Of a stretch of 10,973 nucleotides of DNA, positions 7,581 through 10,973 are shown in pieces. Below the pieces are notes generated by a model. That model searched no databases and had not been told where the DNA came from. It was given only the letters and a program-made list of their open reading frames with translations. This DNA is from an uncultured Rubrivivax sp. (lineage in GTDB: Bacteria > Pseudomonadota > Gammaproteobacteria > Burkholderiales > Burkholderiaceae_C). Made by a program: the position numbers and the translations under genes. Every line of letters begins with the position of its first letter. Position 1 is the first letter of the stretch. The stretch covers positions 1 to 10,973 of the forward strand of contig CALJUI010000006.1 of NCBI GenBank assembly GCA_937975735.1, read 5' to 3'.

Positions 7581-8431
7581 ACCCGGCGCCGCTGATGCGA
7601 CTCGGGCCGGCGATCGCCGAACGGCCACTGGTGCTCGACTCGCCGCACAGCGGCCATCATTTCCCGGCCGACTTCCGCGCCGCGGTGAGCGAGCGGGACC
7701 TGCGCGAAGGCGAGGACTGCCACATCGACCGCCTCTACGCGCCGGCGGCCGAGCGCGGCGTCCCGCTGCTGGCCGCGACGTTCCCGCGCACCTACATCGA
7801 CGTCAACCGCCACGAGGACGACATCGACCAGGCCGTGCTGAACGCGCCGTGGCCGAAGCCGTTGCGCGACAGCGGCAAGTCGGCGATCGGCAAGGCCTTG
7901 GTCTGGCGTGCGCTCGACGACGGCCGCGCGATCTACGACCGCCTGCTGCCGGTGGCCGAGGTGATGGGCCGCATCGAGCGTTGCCACCGCCCGTACCATG
8001 CGGCGCTCGGCGACCTGATCGACGCGGCGCATCGCCGCTTCGGGCGCACCTTGCACCTGAACCTGCACTCGATGCGCGCCGTCTCCGGCGTGCTCGGCGT
8101 CGGTGGCCCGGGCCAGGTGCGACCCGACGTCGTGCTGGGCGACCGCGACGGCACCAGCTGCGACCCGGCGCTGACGGCCTTCGTCGCGCGCACGCTGTCG
8201 GCACTCGGCTACGAGGTCCGCATCAACGACCCGTACAAGGGCGTGGAGCTCGTGCGTGCCTTCGCCGACCCGGCGCGGGGCCGCCACAGCCTGCAGATCG
8301 AAGTCAACCGCCGCCTGTACATGGACGAGGCGACGCTCGAACCGACGCCGAACTTCGCCGTGCTGCAGGGCCACCTGATGCAGCTGATCGATGCCCTCGG
8401 CCGGCATCTCACCGAGGACCGCCGACCATGA
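7577..8431 (+). CDS. N-formylglutamate amidohydrolase-family protein
   Basis: This is a cytoplasmic hydrolase of the N-formylglutamate amidohydrolase family, whose best-known reaction splits N-formyl-L-glutamate into formate and glutamate. The 284 residues show the family landmarks: DSPHSG (21-26), D47-x3-D51 in the EDCHID segment, YIDVNR (73-78), LHSMR (163-167) and EVNR (242-245). These are the acidic and histidine residues expected around a metal site. The GTG at 7577 overlaps the ATPase stop (GTGA), with GAGG nine bases ahead. An ATG at 7595 is the only sensible alternative and would still keep every motif. No histidine-utilisation genes are nearby, so a role in histidine degradation is unlikely. 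Its coupling to a peptide importer suggests that it acts on an imported formylated or otherwise acylated amino acid. Family assignment is firm; substrate is inference. Confidence 0.88.
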   Translation: MNPAPLMRLGPAIAERPLVLDSPHSGHHFPADFRAAVSERDLREGEDCHIDRLYAPAAERGVPLLAATFPRTYIDVNRHEDDIDQAVLNAPWPKPLRDSGKSAIGKALVWRALDDGRAIYDRLLPVAEVMGRIERCHRPYHAALGDLIDAAHRRFGRTLHLNLHSMRAVSGVLGVGGPGQVRPDVVLGDRDGTSCDPALTAFVARTLSALGYEVRINDPYKGVELVRAFADPARGRHSLQIEVNRRLYMDEATLEPTPNFAVLQGHLMQLIDALGRHLTEDRRP

Positions 8432-9384
8432 GCGACGCCGCCATTCCGATCGAGTTGCCGCTGCCCGACATCGCGCCGCTGCGCCACGGCAACACCGGCG
8501 TCGACTGGGTGCACGAGCTGGATTCGGGCCGTCCGGGGCCGACCGTGCTGGTCCAGGCGCTGACGCACGGCAACGAGATCTGCGGCGCACTGGCCCTCGT
8601 GCACCTGTTCGGGCAGCGGCCGCCAGTGCTTCGCGGCCGGCTGATCCTCGCCTTTGCCAACGTCGAGGCCTTCTCGCGCTTCGACCCGGCGGCGCCGCAC
8701 CAGTCGCGCTACGTCGACGAGGACTACAACCGCGTCTGGGGCGACGACGTGCTGTTCGGTCCGCGCGACTCGATCGAACTGCGCCGGGCGCGGCTGCTGC
8801 AGCCCTTCGTCGACCGCGCCGACTTCGTCCTCGACATCCACTCGATGCACGAGGCCTGCCGACCGATCATGGTCTGCGGCCAGGTCGACAAGAACGCGGC
8901 CTTCGCGCGCCTTCTCGGCGTGCCCGAGACCCTGCTGCTCGACACCGGCCACCCGGCCGGGCTGCGCATGATCGAACGCGGCGGCTTCGGCGACCCGGAC
9001 GACCCGCGTCTGGCGGTGCTGGTCGAATGTGGTCAGCACTGGGAACGCGCCGCCGAGCAGGTGGCGATCGACACCTTGATGCGCTTCCTGGCCGAGACCG
9101 GCGTCGTCGACGCCGGCTGGGCCCTGTCGCGCTGTCCGTTGACGAAGCCGTCGCGCCAGCGCACGGTCCGCGTGACCGAGGCGGTGGTCGCGAAGTCGGC
9201 GGACTTCCACTTCCTCGTGCCGCCGGTGGGCCTGGGGGTCGTGGAGCGGGCCGGCACGCCGATCGCGATGGACGGCGACGAGGTCTGGACCGCGCCCTAC
9301 GATCACACCGTGCTCGTGATGCCATCGCTGACGCACCTGCGGCCAGGCAACACGCAGGTCCGGCTGGGGCGATTCGTCGACTGA
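8428..9384 (+). CDS. Succinylglutamate desuccinylase/aspartoacylase-family zinc hydrolase
   Basis: This is a zinc-dependent deacylase of the AstE/AspA family, related to M14 carboxypeptidases; members remove N-succinyl or N-acetyl groups from amino acids. The 318-residue protein has HGNE (47-50) and H138 in LDIHSMH as the expected zinc ligands H47, E50 and H138. DEDYNR (97-102) gives the conserved Asn-Arg substrate site, and VECGQH (199-204) has E200 as the likely general acid/base. The start ATG at 8428 overlaps the previous stop (ATGA), with GAGG nine bases upstream. No arginine-succinyltransferase (ast) genes are present, so it is not the standard AstE of that pathway. As last gene of the operon it probably finishes processing of the imported substrate. 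It ends 22 bases before the stop of the convergent gene. Confidence 0.88.
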   Translation: MSDAAIPIELPLPDIAPLRHGNTGVDWVHELDSGRPGPTVLVQALTHGNEICGALALVHLFGQRPPVLRGRLILAFANVEAFSRFDPAAPHQSRYVDEDYNRVWGDDVLFGPRDSIELRRARLLQPFVDRADFVLDIHSMHEACRPIMVCGQVDKNAAFARLLGVPETLLLDTGHPAGLRMIERGGFGDPDDPRLAVLVECGQHWERAAEQVAIDTLMRFLAETGVVDAGWALSRCPLTKPSRQRTVRVTEAVVAKSADFHFLVPPVGLGVVERAGTPIAMDGDEVWTAPYDHTVLVMPSLTHLRPGNTQVRLGRFVD

Positions 9385-9395
9385 GCGTGCGAGCG

Positions 9396-9422
9396 CGGCG
9401 CCGGGGTCAGGGTCGGGCGCCG
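9396..9422 (+). terminator. Weak candidate hairpin after the transporter operon
   Basis: CGGCGCC (9396-9402) can pair with GGCGCCG (9416-9422) across a 13-base loop, starting 12 bases after the operon's last stop codon. There is no T-run behind it, so a classical intrinsic terminator is doubtful. In sequence this GC-rich, 7-base pairings are common. It overlaps the end of the convergent gene. Confidence 0.22.
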
Positions 9423-10111
9423 TCGCGGTGCCCGTGGCGATGCGAGCGCGGCGGAGGCGCCGACGTCGGCGTCGATGTCGCCGTCGTCCGGCTCGTGCGC
9501 CGTCGCCGCGACGAGCCGGCGCCGCCGTCGGTCGGGGCGGGCGTGCCGGCGGTGACCGGTCTGCGATGGCGGCGCGGCCGGCGCACCAGCCAGGTCACCC
9601 CGAGTGCGACGAGGCCGCCGAACAGCGCGACGACGCCCAAGGCGCGCCGCCACGGTCGCAGCGCGTCTTCGTCGGGCGCCGGCTCGGCCGCCAGCGCCTC
9701 GGCCGCGGATGCCGCCGTGCGACGGGCTTCGTCCTCCAGCAGCCAGGCGACGGTCTGACGATCCCGCTCGGCGCGAGCCGCGTCTTCGGCCTGCTGGCGG
9801 GCGTCGTGTGCCTGAAGATCGGCGACCGACTGGATCCAGCTGGGCTGCCGCCGGTGGTAGGGCTGGCGCGCGCCTTCGGCGTGGGCGCGGTCGATCAGGT
9901 GGCGCAGGCGCGACGAGATCACCTCGTCGCCGAGCCAATCCTCGAGTGCCGCTTCGCCGATCGCCGGGGGCATGGCGGCCGCCGGGCCCGACTCGGCCGG
10001 GGCGTCGACGACCGGCTCGGCCCTGGGCGTGCCCAGGGCCAGCAGCAGGCCGGCGATCAGGCAGGCAGGATGCAGCGACGAGAGCAGAGCGCGGACCAAG
10101 GACAGCGGCAT
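9407..10111 (-). CDS. Hypothetical single-pass envelope protein with signal peptide and basic tail
   Basis: I do not recognise this 234-residue protein. Visible features are an N-terminal hydrophobic signal (about 5-27, probable cleavage near A31) and a Pro/Ala-rich linker. A charged, Ala-rich helical stretch (about 93-142) may form a coiled coil. One membrane helix (about 157-176) follows, then a strongly basic stretch RRPRRHRR (177-184), which suggests a periplasmic body anchored with its C-terminus inside the cell. The last 30 or so residues are Ser/Thr/Arg/Pro-rich and look less like real coding sequence; another minus-strand frame becomes more protein-like there, so a frameshift near 9515-9530 is possible. 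The start ATG at 10111 gives the signal peptide, but the ribosome site is poor. It lies 143 bases downstream of the isocitrate dehydrogenase gene on the same strand. Function is unknown. Confidence 0.65.
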   Translation of the reverse strand: MPLSLVRALLSSLHPACLIAGLLLALGTPRAEPVVDAPAESGPAAAMPPAIGEAALEDWLGDEVISSRLRHLIDRAHAEGARQPYHRRQPSWIQSVADLQAHDARQQAEDAARAERDRQTVAWLLEDEARRTAASAAEALAAEPAPDEDALRPWRRALGVVALFGGLVALGVTWLVRRPRRHRRPVTAGTPAPTDGGAGSSRRRRTSRTTATSTPTSAPPPRSHRHGHRDGARP

Positions 10112-10211
10112 CGAGCAAGGATGGCCATCGCCCTGCAATAAGCCTTCCGGGCCAGCCGCCGCCGACGGATCAACGGGGGCCGGCGGCATGTCGCGGATGG
10201 GGGTATCGACC

Positions 10212-10253
10212 GACTGTCCGGTTAGCCGACAGTCAGCGACCCCCGGAGCGGGG
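10212..10253 (-). terminator. Two hairpins downstream of isocitrate dehydrogenase
   Basis: Directly behind the stop codon, on the minus strand, is a small hairpin: CCCCG/CGGGG with a GAG loop (10241-10253). It is followed by a stronger one (10212-10234) with arms GACTGT...ACAGTC and inner CGG/CCG, one bulged base and a TTAG loop. This position fits transcription ending or mRNA 3'-end protection after the dehydrogenase gene. No T-run follows, so Rho-independent termination is not certain. The remainder of the 143-base spacer also holds a 7-base GCCGCCG/CGGCGGC inverted repeat (10158-10187) of unknown meaning. Confidence 0.45.
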
Positions 10254-10254
10254 C

Positions 10255-10973
10255 TCAATGCCGGCCGATTCGCTCGACCAGGGCGCGGGTGTAGGTCGCC
10301 GTGTCGGCGTTGCCGCCGAGATCGCGCGTGCGCACGCCGTCCTGGTTGACGGTGGCGTCGATGGCCATGCGCAGCCGGCTGGCACTCTCGGTCAGGCGCA
10401 CGTGGTCGAGCATCATCGCGGCGGCGAGCAGCAGCGCGGTCGGGTTGGCGACACCCTTGCCGGCGATGTCCGGCGCGGAGCCGTGCACGGCTTCGAAGAT
10501 CGCCGCATCGGCGCCGATGTTCGCGCCCGGGGCCAGGCCGAGGCCGCCGACCAGGCCGGCGCACAGGTCGGACAGGATGTCGCCGAACAGGTTGGTCGTG
10601 ACCAGCACGTCGAACTGCCACGGGTCGATCACCAGCTTCATCGCACAGGCATCGATGATCACCGCGTCCATCTCGACCCGGCCCTTGTAGCGCTCGGCGT
10701 AGAGCTGCTCGGCGGTCTCGAGGAAGATGCCGGTCAGCGCCTTCATGATGTTGGCCTTGTGCACGATCGTGACCTTCTTGCGGCCGGTCGCGATCGCGTG
10801 CTCGAAGGCGAACTCCAGCACGCGCCGGCAGCCCTGACGCGTGTTGACGCCGGAGGCCATCGCCACCGCGTGCGGGTCGTCGTCGATCTGCACGTAGTGC
10901 TCGTGGCCGATGTACAGCCCCTCGAGGTTCTCGCGCACGACGACGAGGTCGATCTTGTCGAAGCGCCCGCCGG
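10255..10973 (-). CDS. NAD-dependent isocitrate dehydrogenase, C-terminal part (5' end outside the window)
   Basis: This enzyme oxidatively decarboxylates isocitrate to 2-oxoglutarate in the citric acid cycle. About 238 C-terminal residues are visible of an expected total near 340; the frame is open to the window edge, so the GTG at 10938 is an internal valine. Landmarks in order are VVVRENLEGLY (active-site Arg-Glu-Asn), the catalytic Lys in VHKANIMK, and the family signature NLFGDILSDL...GGLGLAPGANIG with its metal-binding aspartates. HGSAPDIAGKG follows. The Asp-Ile pair in that last motif (codons 10465-10470) is the NAD-preferring type; NADP enzymes such as Escherichia coli Icd have Lys-Tyr there. 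Overall similarity is to mitochondrial IDH3-like enzymes. 3-Isopropylmalate dehydrogenase is the main alternative; the ENLEGLY and long C-terminal match favour isocitrate dehydrogenase. The isocitrate-binding Ser region lies outside the window. Confidence 0.88.
   Translation of the reverse strand, partial: GGRFDKIDLVVVRENLEGLYIGHEHYVQIDDDPHAVAMASGVNTRQGCRRVLEFAFEHAIATGRKKVTIVHKANIMKALTGIFLETAEQLYAERYKGRVEMDAVIIDACAMKLVIDPWQFDVLVTTNLFGDILSDLCAGLVGGLGLAPGANIGADAAIFEAVHGSAPDIAGKGVANPTALLLAAAMMLDHVRLTESASRLRMAIDATVNQDGVRTRDLGGNADTATYTRALVERIGRH

Noticed and set aside
9416..9600. Arg-rich plus-strand and other minus-strand frames in the GC-rich stretch after the operon
   Set aside because: They are low-complexity Arg/Ala translations without start signals or motifs. 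The envelope-protein frame explains the region better, apart from the tail uncertainty reported separately.
10255..10938. Dehydrogenase gene starting at the GTG at 10938
   Set aside because: The frame continues upstream as GGRFDKIDLVV, the conserved lead-in to RENLEG, so this GTG is an internal valine of a longer protein.

Overview
The window is very GC-rich, densely coded proteobacterial chromosome. The codon style, the peptide-transporter/deacylase operon and an NAD-type isocitrate dehydrogenase of the ENLEG kind suggest a betaproteobacterium of the order Burkholderiales. That placement is inference from gene content; there is no rRNA here to settle it. I see no mobile element, CRISPR array, tRNA or rRNA.

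Left end (1-54): this is not genomic. It is Illumina P7/index adapter left on a contig end, so the real sequence starts at about base 55. It abuts, on the minus strand, an almost complete UvrD/PcrA-type superfamily 1 helicase (55-2060) whose last residues are lost at the junction. A LexA-type SOS box (2066-2085) lies just upstream of the helicase start.

Centre (2180-9384, plus strand): one tightly packed seven-gene operon. It encodes a family-5 periplasmic solute-binding protein, two DppB/DppC-type permeases, two DppD/DppF-type ATPases, an N-formylglutamate amidohydrolase-family enzyme and a succinylglutamate desuccinylase/aspartoacylase-family zinc enzyme. The first junction is a 7-base gap; the other five are all 4-base ATGA/GTGA overlaps, so translation is probably coupled. 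The likely logic is import of a small peptide or N-acyl amino acid, followed by removal of N-formyl or N-acyl groups in the cytoplasm. The true substrate is not evident from sequence. One permease carries an odd cluster of substitutions in a normally conserved membrane segment.

Right end (9407-10973, minus strand): a short envelope protein of unknown function (signal peptide, charged helix, one membrane segment, basic tail), convergent with the operon. Upstream of it is the C-terminal two-thirds of an NAD-dependent isocitrate dehydrogenase, running off the window. Hairpins lie in the 143 bases between them.
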